Below, piece by piece: positions 1-6,969 of a stretch of DNA of 9,528 nt. Origin of the DNA: Pseudomonadota bacterium (lineage in GTDB: Bacteria; Pseudomonadota; Alphaproteobacteria; Rhizobiales; Xanthobacteraceae); assembly GCA_023434095.1 (NCBI GenBank), contig JAEYTJ010000072.1, forward strand, positions 1 to 9,528. Direction: 5' to 3'. Each line of letters opens with the position of its first letter. Position 1 is the stretch's first letter. The position numbers and the translations under genes are program-made. The notes below the pieces were generated by a model that saw only the letters and a list, made by a program, of their open reading frames with translations, made no database searches and had not been told where the DNA came from.

Positions 1-222
1 CACGCCGAGCACGACATCCGCGCCCGCCACCGCCGCGGCGTTGTCCGCCACCACGGTCGCCCCCGCGCCCTCATACTCCCCGTCGCCGATCCCCGACGCC
101 CATCCCGCCCCCGACGCGACAAACACCGCCGCACCCAAACCAACATAACGCTTAACCGTGTCGGCACTGGCCGCCACCCGCGGCTCGAGCCGCGCCTCTT
201 CCTTCAAAATCGCGATGCGCAT
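1..222 (-). CDS. pntA: NAD(P) transhydrogenase subunit alpha, N-terminal part (partial)
   Basis: Only the first 74 codons are in the window; the gene continues past the left edge. The product is the alpha subunit of the proton-translocating transhydrogenase, which couples hydride transfer between NADH and NADP+ to the proton gradient at the inner membrane. The visible protein begins MRIAILKEEARLEPRVAAS and then reads TVKRYVGLGAAVFVASGAG and YEGAGATVV. This is the typical start of the NAD-binding domain I of PntA and of the related alanine dehydrogenase N-domain (K-E, RVA, GAG, AGA). The ATG at 222-220 is preceded on the minus strand by GGGAG seven bases upstream, supporting this start. It is divergent from pyk across a 530-base gap. 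Its codons end often in G or T (GCG, GGG, GTT, TTG), unlike the C-ending style of pyk. Alanine dehydrogenase is the main alternative, but the MRIA(I/V)LKE start favours PntA. Confidence 0.82.
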   Translation of the reverse strand, partial: MRIAILKEEARLEPRVAASADTVKRYVGLGAAVFVASGAGWASGIGDGEYEGAGATVVADNAAAVAGADVVLGV

Positions 223-490
223 TGCCTCACTCCCAAGCTCGCCTTCCTCCCAAGAAGGTCTTTGGCCGTCTTCTTCAGGCGTCGCCGACGACAGGCCGAT
301 GGACGCCGCGCAGCGGCGCGTCATGGCCTTCCCGCAGGGCCGCCGGCGATCATTCCAGAGATCGAGACCTGCCGGCCACCGCGGACAAAAGGGCGTCACG
401 CCGGCCCCCCGCCGCCGCCGGACCGGCGAGCGGACACTGCATCGGCCCTGCCGGCTTCCGGAACGGACGCCGGCACCTGGCGCAGATGCC

Positions 491-531
491 GCATGCGTGA
501 CACGCATAGTGGTATACAGAATTACGCATGC
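491..531. promoter_or_regulatory. Cluster of palindromic half-sites, candidate operator
   Basis: A perfect 15-base odd palindrome, ATGCGTGACACGCAT, lies at 493-507. A third half-site, ACGCAT, lies at 524-529, exactly 22 bases (two helical turns) after the second one at 502-507. The outer arms GCATGCGT (491-498) and ACGCATGC (524-531) form a perfect 8-base inverted repeat around the GTATAC palindrome at 512-517. Such phased half-sites are typical of dimeric repressor operators. Which regulator binds, and whether it serves pntA or pyk, is unknown. The cluster lies about 270 bases from the pntA start and 220 from the pyk start. Confidence 0.4.
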
Positions 532-620
532 CAGCAAGACGATTCCGGCGCCGGCCCGACTCGGGAATCCGGCCCGCAACGACTCCGCTGAATCTGCCGC
601 TGCGGCATGCGCCTGCGATG

Positions 621-646
621 CCTTTCGCCCTCGGCGTCGCGAAAGG
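621..646. promoter_or_regulatory. Perfect 8-base dyad upstream of pyk
   Basis: CCTTTCGC (621-628) and GCGAAAGG (639-646) are perfect inverted repeats separated by ten bases, about 107 bases before the pyk start. No T-run follows on either strand, so a terminator is unlikely. A protein-binding dyad or a 5'-leader stem are both possible. No regulator can be named from the sequence. Confidence 0.35.
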
Positions 647-712
647 GACACGCTGCGGTGCAAGATAACATCCGGGAGACAGAAGTAGACTTTTGGTTCA
701 TATGAGGGCTTG

Positions 713-729
713 CCGGTGCCGCGCACCGG
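713..729 (+). promoter_or_regulatory. Small hairpin in the pyk leader, before the ribosome site
   Basis: CCGGTGC (713-719) pairs with GCACCGG (723-729) around a CGC loop: seven GC-rich pairs ending 13 bases before the GGAGG ribosome site at 743-747. It would form in the pyk mRNA if transcription starts upstream. It may be a simple leader stem or a stabiliser; no switch partner was found. Confidence 0.3.
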
Positions 730-752
730 TGAGCCCACCGACGGAGGATAGT

Positions 753-2300
<1,548 letters not shown>

Positions 2301-2324
2301 CGCGTACGCATCCGCCACACGATG

Positions 2325-2352
2325 AAAGGCCCGCCCTCTGGCGGGCCTTTTT
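2325..2352 (+). terminator. Intrinsic terminator of pyk
   Basis: GGCCCGCC (2328-2335) pairs perfectly with GGCGGGCC (2340-2347) around a CTCT loop. The AAA before the stem faces the first bases of a five-T run (2348-2352). It lies 25 bases after the pyk stop. Stem, loop and T-run meet every criterion for Rho-independent termination. Confidence 0.93.
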
Positions 2353-2487
2353 ATTGGTGGCGTCTCGCGACCATCCGCTATGCGCGCCGTCCGCCCATGG
2401 GCAGGATGCCGGAACCGGGCGCTCCTGCGCCGCGTTCAACGGTGACGTGCAACGCATTCAAGCGCCCTCCACATCCGCGAGACGACA

Positions 2488-2889
2488 ATGACGCTCTTCG
2501 GTGGCTGCAATTGCGGACAGGTCCGCTACCGGATCGAGGGCGCGCCGTTGCGCGCGGGGCTGTGCCATTGCGCCACCTGCCGCAAGCAGTCGGGCTCGGC
2601 CTTCTCCTTCTTCGCCATCTGGCCCCGCGCCCGCGTCGCGCTGTCGGGCGAGCTGGCCTGCTGGCAGGCGCGGGCGGGCGGGGAGCGCTTCTGTCCGCAT
2701 TGCGGCTCGCAGCTCTTCTGCTGGGAGGAGGGATCGGACGAGATCGAGGTCAAGCTCGGCACGCTGGACGAGCCGCCGAGCGCGCTCGTGCCGGGCTACG
2801 AGCTCTGGACCATCCGCCGCGAGCATTGGCTGGCCCCGCTGCCGGACACGGAGCAGCACGAGCGGGACCGGCCGGCGGAAGACGACTGA
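2488..2889 (+). CDS. GFA-family zinc-binding protein (Mss4-like fold)
   Basis: This 133-residue protein has the full cysteine pattern of the GFA family, named after glutathione-dependent formaldehyde-activating enzyme: CNC at residues 7-9, CHCATC at 26-31 (C26, C28, C31) and CPHCGS at 69-74 (C69, C72). In the family C7, C9, C69 and C72 form one zinc site, and C26, C28 and C31 hold a second, catalytic or labile zinc. A short KQSGSAFSFFA segment after the middle motif is also typical. Most family members have no proven substrate, so the Gfa reaction should not be assumed. The ATG has only a weak purine stretch before it (GCGAGACGA), but the protein starts exactly where the family does. It ends with a charged tail (EQHERDRPAEDD). 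It follows the pyk terminator by 135 bases and precedes the acyltransferase gene by 79, so co-transcription with the latter is possible. Confidence 0.87.
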   Translation: MTLFGGCNCGQVRYRIEGAPLRAGLCHCATCRKQSGSAFSFFAIWPRARVALSGELACWQARAGGERFCPHCGSQLFCWEEGSDEIEVKLGTLDEPPSALVPGYELWTIRREHWLAPLPDTEQHERDRPAEDD

Positions 2890-2968
2890 TCCCGGTTGAC
2901 GGGCGCCCCGGCGGCGGCGACACCTGTCGGTATCTCGACGCCACCCCTTGAGCACACAGGGCGCCCCG

Positions 2969-4120
2969 ATGCCGTTGCACCGTGCCGCCCCCGTGCCGCC
3001 CGCCCCGCCCTCCGGACGGGTTCACTGCCTCGACGGCCTGCGCGGGGTCGCCGCCTGTTCGGTGGTGGCGTTCCATTTCTTCTACGCCTTCACCCCGGCG
3101 CCGTTCACCGCCTGGAACCGCACCGGCTTCAGCGTGTCCGACACGCCGCTGGCGGTGCTGTGGAACGGGCATTTCGCCGTCGCGGTGTTCTTCGTGCTGT
3201 CCGGCTTCGTCCTCGCCGCTTCCGCCCCGCGCACCGCCCGCGAGGCCCCGGCACTGATCGGCCTGCGCTATCTCAGGCTCGCCCTGCCCGCCCTCGCCTC
3301 CTCGGCGCTGGCCTGGGCGTGGCTCACCGGCTTTCCCGACGCGGCGCGCGAGGTGCAGGCGATGACCGGCAGCCGCTGGTTCCGCTGGACCTACCAGCCG
3401 CCCATCCCGCCCTTCGACCAGGCGCTGTGGGAGGGCGGGATCGGTGTCTTCCTCACCGGCACGACGCGGTTCAACAACCCGCTCTGGACCATGCAGGCGG
3501 AGTTCTTCGGTTCCGTGCTGATCTATGGTTCCTATGCGGTGCTGCCCGGCCGGGCACGGCCCGCCGCCATGGTGCTGGGCGGGCTCGTGCTGAGCGCTCT
3601 GGGCCAGTTCTCGCTCGCCGCCTTCTGCGGCGGGGCGCTGGTGTTCGAGTTCCGCCACCTTCTGCGCGACCACGCGGTGGCCGGCAGTTGGCTCGGCCTC
3701 ATCGGCCTCGTCCTCGGCGCCACCTATCCCGGTCATGCGGCGGAGGGCGGCATCGTCGCCTATCTGCAATCCTGGCTCGGCGCAGACGGCCCCCGGCAGG
3801 CCGGTGCCGTGCTGGTGCTGGTCGCGCTGCTGATCACCCCGCCGGTGCGCCGCCTGTTCGAGAGCACGCCGCTCCAGCGCCTCGGCGAGCTCTCCTTCCC
3901 GCTCTACCTCGTCCATGTGCTGCTGATCGTCGCACCTGCCTGTGCCTTCTATGCGCGCTTCGGCCCTCTCGATCCGCCGGCGCTCGCGGGGCTGTTCGCG
4001 GCGACCTTCCTCGCCGCGCTCGTGCTGGCGGCAGTCTTCCTCAGGACGGTGGAGCGGCCGGTGCTGACGGGGCTGCGCGCCCTGCGTTCCCGGCTGCGGG
4101 CCCGGCCCGTGCCGGGTTGA
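2969..4120 (+). CDS. Acyltransferase family 3 membrane protein (OafA/YrhL-like)
   Basis: This is an integral inner-membrane acyltransferase of the AT3 family, whose members usually transfer acetyl or other acyl groups to cell-surface sugars such as O-antigen or exopolysaccharide. The ATG at 2969 is preferred (383 residues): AGGG at 2958-2961 stands seven bases before it. The in-frame TTG at 2948 would add seven residues but has no ribosome site. The N-terminus shows LDGLRGVAACSVVAFHFF, with the family's R-x10-H signature (R25 and H36 from this start). It is followed by HFAVAVFFVLSGFVL, the second hallmark. NPLWTMQAEFFGSVL and LSFPLYLVHVLL are further conserved segments, and about ten hydrophobic helices run through the protein. 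Length fits the AT3 domain alone, with no SGNH domain. No sugar-biosynthesis gene lies nearby, so the acceptor is unknown. Confidence 0.87.
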   Translation: MPLHRAAPVPPAPPSGRVHCLDGLRGVAACSVVAFHFFYAFTPAPFTAWNRTGFSVSDTPLAVLWNGHFAVAVFFVLSGFVLAASAPRTAREAPALIGLRYLRLALPALASSALAWAWLTGFPDAAREVQAMTGSRWFRWTYQPPIPPFDQALWEGGIGVFLTGTTRFNNPLWTMQAEFFGSVLIYGSYAVLPGRARPAAMVLGGLVLSALGQFSLAAFCGGALVFEFRHLLRDHAVAGSWLGLIGLVLGATYPGHAAEGGIVAYLQSWLGADGPRQAGAVLVLVALLITPPVRRLFESTPLQRLGELSFPLYLVHVLLIVAPACAFYARFGPLDPPALAGLFAATFLAALVLAAVFLRTVERPVLTGLRALRSRLRARPVPG

Positions 4121-4168
4121 GGCGCCGGGCCCGCCCCCTGCGGCGCGCGGCACGGGTTATGTCTTATT
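4106..4168 (+). terminator. Possible terminator overlapping the acyltransferase stop
   Basis: CCCGTGCCG (4106-4114) and CGGCACGGG (4148-4156) are a perfect 9-base inverted repeat that brackets the stop codon. Inside them GCGCCG (4122-4127) pairs with CGGCGC (4141-4146). A T-rich but interrupted tail, TTATGTCTTATT (4157-4168), follows. It resembles a long, imperfect terminator between the acyltransferase and tetR genes. The broken T-run makes this tentative; the AT-rich tail could instead be part of the tetR promoter. Confidence 0.4.
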
Positions 4169-4227
4169 CCCTCGCTCCCCGTTTCGTGTTCTTAAGGGTT
4201 ACGCCGCACGCTGCGGCGGCGACGACA

Positions 4228-4240
4228 TCCCCTCAGGGGA
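4228..4240. promoter_or_regulatory. 13-base palindrome before tetR, candidate operator
   Basis: TCCCCTCAGGGGA is a perfect odd palindrome placed directly before the AGGAG ribosome site (4242-4246) of the TetR-family gene. TetR regulators commonly repress their own genes by binding short palindromes at the promoter or start, so an autoregulatory operator is a reasonable inference. A 5'-leader hairpin (TCCCC/GGGGA) hiding the ribosome site is the alternative. Confidence 0.4.
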
Positions 4241-4253
4241 CAGGAGAACCGCG

Positions 4254-4820
4254 TTGCGGGTCACGAAAGCCAAGGTTGCCGAGCATCGGCAGTCGATCCT
4301 CGATTCGGCCTCGCGCCTGTTCCGCGAACGCGGCATCCGCGATGTCGGCGTCGCCGAGATCATGCAGGCGAGCGGCCTCACCCATGGCGCCTTCTACGGC
4401 CATTTCCGCTCCAAGGCGGATCTCGCCGATCAGGCCTGTCGGGAAGCGTGCGACGAAGGCATCCGGAACTGGCTGAAATCGGCCGACCTCACCGCCATTC
4501 TCGACCGCTACCTCGCCCCCACCCATCGCGACGACCCGGCCGGCGGCTGTGCGCTCTCGGCGCTCGGGGCCGACGTCTCGCGCCAGTCGCCGGACCTGCA
4601 GAAGAGCTATGCCGAAGGGCTCAACGGCTTCATCACGGCTCTCGAACGGCATATGGACGACGCCCCGCCCGACGCCCGGCGGCGGCAGGCTCTGGCGGTG
4701 CTCTCCGCCATGATCGGCGCGCTGACCATGGCCCGTGGGGTGGCGCAGGGCGACCCCGCGCTTTCCGCCGAAATCCTCGCCGCCATGCGCGAGACGCTGC
4801 GCGCCAAATTCGGCGCGTAA
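4254..4820 (+). CDS. TetR/AcrR-family transcriptional regulator
   Basis: This 188-residue protein has the TetR plan: an N-terminal DNA-binding three-helix domain and a helical ligand-binding domain. The first helix is around QSILDSASRLFRERG (residues 13-27). The helix-turn-helix runs VAEIMQASGLTHGAFYGHF (33-51), and SKADL follows, all standard for the family. The C-terminal half has HRDDPAGGCALSALGADV (91-108), a GC-x-x-x-ALG pattern shared by many uncharacterised TetR proteins; Cys99 could be redox- or electrophile-sensitive, but that is only a guess. The start is TTG at 4254, supported by AGGAG seven bases upstream and by the protein starting at the usual distance before helix 1. It is 84 bases before amiC on the same strand and may be co-transcribed with it, yet TetR proteins are not part of the known amidase circuit. 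The effector and targets are unknown. Confidence 0.92.
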   Translation: MRVTKAKVAEHRQSILDSASRLFRERGIRDVGVAEIMQASGLTHGAFYGHFRSKADLADQACREACDEGIRNWLKSADLTAILDRYLAPTHRDDPAGGCALSALGADVSRQSPDLQKSYAEGLNGFITALERHMDDAPPDARRRQALAVLSAMIGALTMARGVAQGDPALSAEILAAMRETLRAKFGA

Positions 4821-4904
4821 AGGGGGCAAACGCCGTATTGCGCCGGTGGGCGCGGGCTGGTCGCATGTACCGGACGTGGTTCCGGCGCGGGGTGCGGACG
4901 GCAG

Positions 4905-6080
4905 ATGCAGGCGGGTTTTCCAGCGAGCGGCAGCAGGCCCCCCTGGCGCGTGGGACTGCTGTTCTCCGCCACCGGCATCACCGCCGGCGTGGAGACCTCG
5001 CAGCTCGGCGGCACGCAGCTCGCCCTCGACGAGATCAACGCCGCCGGCGGCGTGCTCGGCCGGCCGGTGGAGGCCGTCGCCTACGATCCCGCCTGCGACC
5101 CGCGTGCCTTCCGCCGCCTTGCCGAGAGGCTGCTGACGACGGACGGGGTGCGGCTGCTGTTCGGCTGCTACATGTCCTCCGCCCGCAAGGCGGTGCTGCC
5201 GGCGGTGGAGGCGCGGGACGGGCTGCTGTTCTACCCCACCCTCTATGAGGGCTTCGAATATTCGCGCCATTGCGTCTACACCGGCGCGGCGCCGAACCAG
5301 AATTCGATCCAGCTCGCCACCTATCTGCTGCGCCATTACGGCAACCGCTTCTTCCTCATCGGCTCCGACTACGTCTACCCATACGAATCCAACCGCATCA
5401 TGAGCGATTTCGTGGTGCAGTCGCGCGGGCAGGTGCTGGGCGAAACCTATGTGCCGCTCGGCGCGCCGGAAGCCGCGTTCGACGCGGTGATGGAGAAGGT
5501 GCGCGAGGCGCGGCCGGACGTCATCTTCTCCACCGTGGTCGGCGCCGATACCGCCAGGCTCTACGCCGCCCACCACGCGGCCGGCTTCGATTCCCGCCGC
5601 CTGCCGATCGCCAGCCTCACCACAAGCGAGGCCGAGGTGGCGCTGATGCCGCACGAGGCGGCGCGCGGCCACATCACCGCCGCCCCGTTCTTCGAGACGC
5701 TCGGCACCCCGGCGGCGCGGCGCTTCGTCGCCGCCTTCAGGAAGCGCAACGGCGTGCACATGCCGGTGACGGCCGCGGCGGAGGCGGCCTATTTCCAGAT
5801 GCATCTCGCCACGGCGGCGCTGGCGCGGGCCGGCACCGACGCGCCGGACGCCCTGCTCGCCGCGCTGGGCGGGTGCAGCGTCGAGGCGCCGCAGGGGCGG
5901 GTGCGGATCGAGCCCGGCAACCACCATGCCTGGCTGCGCCCGCGCATCGCCGAGATCGGCGCGGATAAACGGTTCCATGTCGTCTGGGACGCGGGGGCGG
6001 CCGTGAGGCCGGACCCTTATTGCGTGGCGCAGAATCTCGACGACTGGCCGGCCGATGGCCGCCGGTTCGCGCTGTCGTGA
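4905..6080 (+). CDS. amiC: AmiC, amide-sensing negative regulator of the amidase genes
   Basis: AmiC is a cytoplasmic member of the periplasmic-binding-protein (branched-chain amino acid/urea type) fold that binds short aliphatic amides and, without inducer, sequesters AmiR. The 391-residue protein has no signal peptide, as expected for the regulator rather than a transporter subunit. It follows P. aeruginosa AmiC along its whole length: VGLLFSATGITAGVE (16-30), LLFGCYMSSARKAVLP (84-99), YPTLYEGFEYS (110-120), GAAPNQNS (127-134), IGSDYVYPYESN (152-163), FSTVVGADTA, PIASLTTSEAEVALM and the end RPDPYCVAQNLDDW. The amide-pocket residues recalled from the Pseudomonas protein are kept: Tyr89 and Ser91 (its 83 and 85), Thr112 (106), and Tyr156 and Tyr158 (150 and 152). 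The proline after that threonine is Leu113 here. The ATG has only a weak ribosome site (GCGGACGG). amiR starts 14 bases downstream, which suggests coupled translation. Confidence 0.94.
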   Translation: MQAGFPASGSRPPWRVGLLFSATGITAGVETSQLGGTQLALDEINAAGGVLGRPVEAVAYDPACDPRAFRRLAERLLTTDGVRLLFGCYMSSARKAVLPAVEARDGLLFYPTLYEGFEYSRHCVYTGAAPNQNSIQLATYLLRHYGNRFFLIGSDYVYPYESNRIMSDFVVQSRGQVLGETYVPLGAPEAAFDAVMEKVREARPDVIFSTVVGADTARLYAAHHAAGFDSRRLPIASLTTSEAEVALMPHEAARGHITAAPFFETLGTPAARRFVAAFRKRNGVHMPVTAAAEAAYFQMHLATAALARAGTDAPDALLAALGGCSVEAPQGRVRIEPGNHHAWLRPRIAEIGADKRFHVVWDAGAAVRPDPYCVAQNLDDWPADGRRFALS

Positions 6081-6094
6081 CGGGAGACGGCGGG

Positions 6095-6730
6095 ATGGCG
6101 ATGCAGGTGCTCACTGATATGCGCGGGCTGCGGGTGGAGGTGATCCACCCGCCGGACGAGGAGCGCCAGAGCCTGGTCGAGCATCTGCGCCGCATCGGCT
6201 GCACGGTCGGCATCGCCTGGCCGGTGCCGGCCGCCTGGCCGGCGGAGGCGGAGGTGGTGTTGCTCGCCATCGAGCCGGAGGCGCGCGTCGCGCTCTCCCG
6301 CCTGCTGAAGGCCGACGCCGCCCGGCGCCCGACGCTGATCGCGGTGGTGGGTTACGAGAACCCCGCGACGCTGCAACTGGTGCTGGACGCGGGGGCGGTC
6401 GCGGTGGTGGAACGGCCGATCCGCCCCTTCGGCCTGCTCGCGACCCTCACCCTCGCCCGCACGCTGTGGCTGGAGCGCGACGAGGCGCGAAAGCGCGTCG
6501 CGCGGCTGGAGCAGAAGCTGGCGGGGCTGCAGACCATCCAGCGCGCCAAGTCGATCCTGATGGAAAATCTCGGCCTCAGCGAAGAGGATGCCCATCAGAG
6601 CCTGCGCCGGCAGGCGATGGACAAGCGCGTGCCGATGGAGGACATGGCCGCCTCGCTGATCCATGCGAGCGAGCTGCTGCAGCTTCTCCCCCGCCGCGAG
6701 ACGCGGCCCGTGCCGCCGGACGGCTCTTGA
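6095..6730 (+). CDS. amiR: AmiR, ANTAR-domain transcription antiterminator
   Basis: AmiR is the positive regulator that binds the amidase leader RNA and stops premature termination; AmiC holds it inactive until amide binds. The 211-residue protein has a pseudo-receiver N-domain (about 10-122) that lacks the phospho-acceptor site: the family's RVEVIHPP and RRIGCTVGIAWP are at 13-20 and 32-43. A coiled coil (about 125-147, LERDEARKRVARLEQKLAG) follows. The ANTAR three-helix RNA-binding domain is at about 148-196, with IQRAKSILMENLGLSEEDAHQ and LRRQAMDKRVPMEDMA. The ATG at 6095 lies eight bases after GGGAG (6082-6086); an ATG at 6101 is also possible. In-frame sequence upstream lies inside amiC and is not needed. 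The 15-base C-terminal tail (RRETRPVPPDGS) is not family-like. It is followed by the amiE leader, its presumed RNA target. Confidence 0.93.
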   Translation: MAMQVLTDMRGLRVEVIHPPDEERQSLVEHLRRIGCTVGIAWPVPAAWPAEAEVVLLAIEPEARVALSRLLKADAARRPTLIAVVGYENPATLQLVLDAGAVAVVERPIRPFGLLATLTLARTLWLERDEARKRVARLEQKLAGLQTIQRAKSILMENLGLSEEDAHQSLRRQAMDKRVPMEDMAASLIHASELLQLLPRRETRPVPPDGS

Positions 6731-6801
6731 TGCGGGGCGGGTATGGTGATTGACTGTTGCGCATGAACGATTTGCGGGCAGCGCCCGCGCCTCGTTCGCC
6801 C

Positions 6802-6825
6802 CCGGCCACCAAGGACGTTGGCCGG
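6802..6825 (+). ncRNA. Hexaloop hairpin, candidate ANTAR target (first)
   Basis: CCGGCCA (6802-6808) pairs with TGGCCGG (6819-6825). A C/U mismatch and a closing C-G pair bring the loop to six bases, AAGGAC (6811-6816). The loop has A at position 1 and G at position 4, the two bases known to be conserved in ANTAR RNA targets. It would be hairpin P1 of a P1-P2 pair. The C/U mismatch and the 51-base distance to the last hairpin are the weak points. Confidence 0.55.
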
Positions 6826-6843
6826 CGCTCCGCACGCTTCCCC

Positions 6844-6859
6844 GCCGCACCTCAGCGGC
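6844..6859 (+). ncRNA. Middle hexaloop hairpin in the amiE leader
   Basis: GCCGC (6844-6848) pairs with GCGGC (6855-6859) around the six-base loop ACCTCA. The loop keeps A at position 1 but has T, not G, at position 4, so it is an incomplete ANTAR match. It stands 17 bases before the last hexaloop hairpin, nearer than the first one, and could be a degenerate P1 or a spacer fold. Confidence 0.35.
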
Positions 6860-6876
6860 CGGCCGCGTGCCGCTCC

Positions 6877-6894
6877 CGGAACAATGCGGTTCCG
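6877..6894 (+). ncRNA. Hexaloop hairpin, candidate ANTAR target (last)
   Basis: CGGAAC (6877-6882) pairs perfectly with GTTCCG (6889-6894), leaving the six-base loop AATGCG with A1 and G4. This is the cleanest ANTAR-type hairpin in the window, in the expected place between amiR and amiE. Part of its loop and 3' arm (6885-6890) can pair with ACCGCA at 6913-6918, so AmiR binding could select between folds. Confidence 0.65.
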
Positions 6895-6936
6895 CTCCCC
6901 TCGCCTTCCGATACCGCAACGGCCCGCCGCCTGCGA

Positions 6937-6955
6937 GGCGTGCGCGCGCCCTTTT
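6937..6955 (+). terminator. Weak terminator-like hairpin before amiE (attenuator candidate)
   Basis: GGCGT pairs with GCGCC (one G-T pair) around GCGC, at 6937-6950, followed by CTTTTC. An overlapping alternative hairpin is CGCCT/AGGCG (6928-6940). It ends two bases before the amiE ribosome site region. The stem is short and the T-run has only four bases, so it is a candidate attenuator rather than a clear terminator; its value rests on the AmiR context. Confidence 0.4.
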
Positions 6956-6969
6956 CGAGGAGACGTTCC

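Larger units (their letters stand above)
223..752. other. Divergent intergenic region pntA/pyk, no gene seen
   Basis: This 530-base stretch separates the divergent pntA and pyk starts. Open frames cross it on both strands, but they have no family resemblance, no supported ribosome site, and Arg/Pro/Ala-rich translations typical of GC-rich noncoding DNA. It holds a palindrome cluster (491-531), a GC-flanked dyad (621-646) and a small hairpin (713-729), listed separately. The AT-richer patches at about 508-528 and 660-702 are the likeliest promoter locations. I cannot place convincing -35/-10 pairs. One weak minus-strand candidate is CTTGCT, 16 bases, TATACC, reading toward pntA across about 538-511. 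Confidence 0.6.
6731..6969 (+). promoter_or_regulatory. amiE leader region (amiR-amiE gap)
   Basis: This 239-base gap carries the elements expected of an AmiR-controlled leader. TTGACT (6750-6755) resembles a -35 box, but the -10 position 17 bases later reads TGCGGG, so a promoter is unproven. A compact stem, GCGGGC/GCCCGC around AGC (6774-6788), comes next. It is followed by three hairpins with six-base loops (6802-6825, 6844-6859, 6877-6894). A GC hairpin with CTTTTC (6937-6955) precedes the ribosome site AGGAG (6958-6962). TGCGGT (6885-6890), inside the last hexaloop hairpin, can pair instead with ACCGCA (6913-6918), offering a mutually exclusive fold. Confidence 0.65.

Noticed and set aside
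158..688. 176-codon plus-strand frame in the pntA-pyk gap
   Set aside because: It overlaps the pntA start antisense, is Arg/Ser/Pro-rich and has no family resemblance.
2750..4153. 467-codon minus-strand frame opposite the GFA and acyltransferase genes
   Set aside because: Its composition is typical of an antisense shadow; the plus strand holds two recognised families.
4870..4885. Hairpin CCGGA/TCCGG with loop CGTGGT before amiC, as an ANTAR target
   Set aside because: The loop has G4 but C, not A, at position 1, and there is no partner hairpin.
4233..5978. 581-codon minus-strand frame opposite tetR and amiC
   Set aside because: It is antisense to two clearly recognised genes and has no motifs of its own.
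6730..6753. Seven-codon frame MRGGYGD starting in the amiR stop (TGATG)
   Set aside because: It is too short to judge and has no clear role; a coupled leader peptide is conceivable but unsupported.
6744..6760. Sigma-54 promoter before amiE (TGG ... TTGC)
   Set aside because: GG and GC are separated by 12 bases instead of the required 10.
6757..6969. In-frame N-terminal extension of amiE (71 codons)
   Set aside because: Known amidases begin at MxHGDISSS, a strong ribosome site precedes 6970, and the extension covers the hairpin leader.
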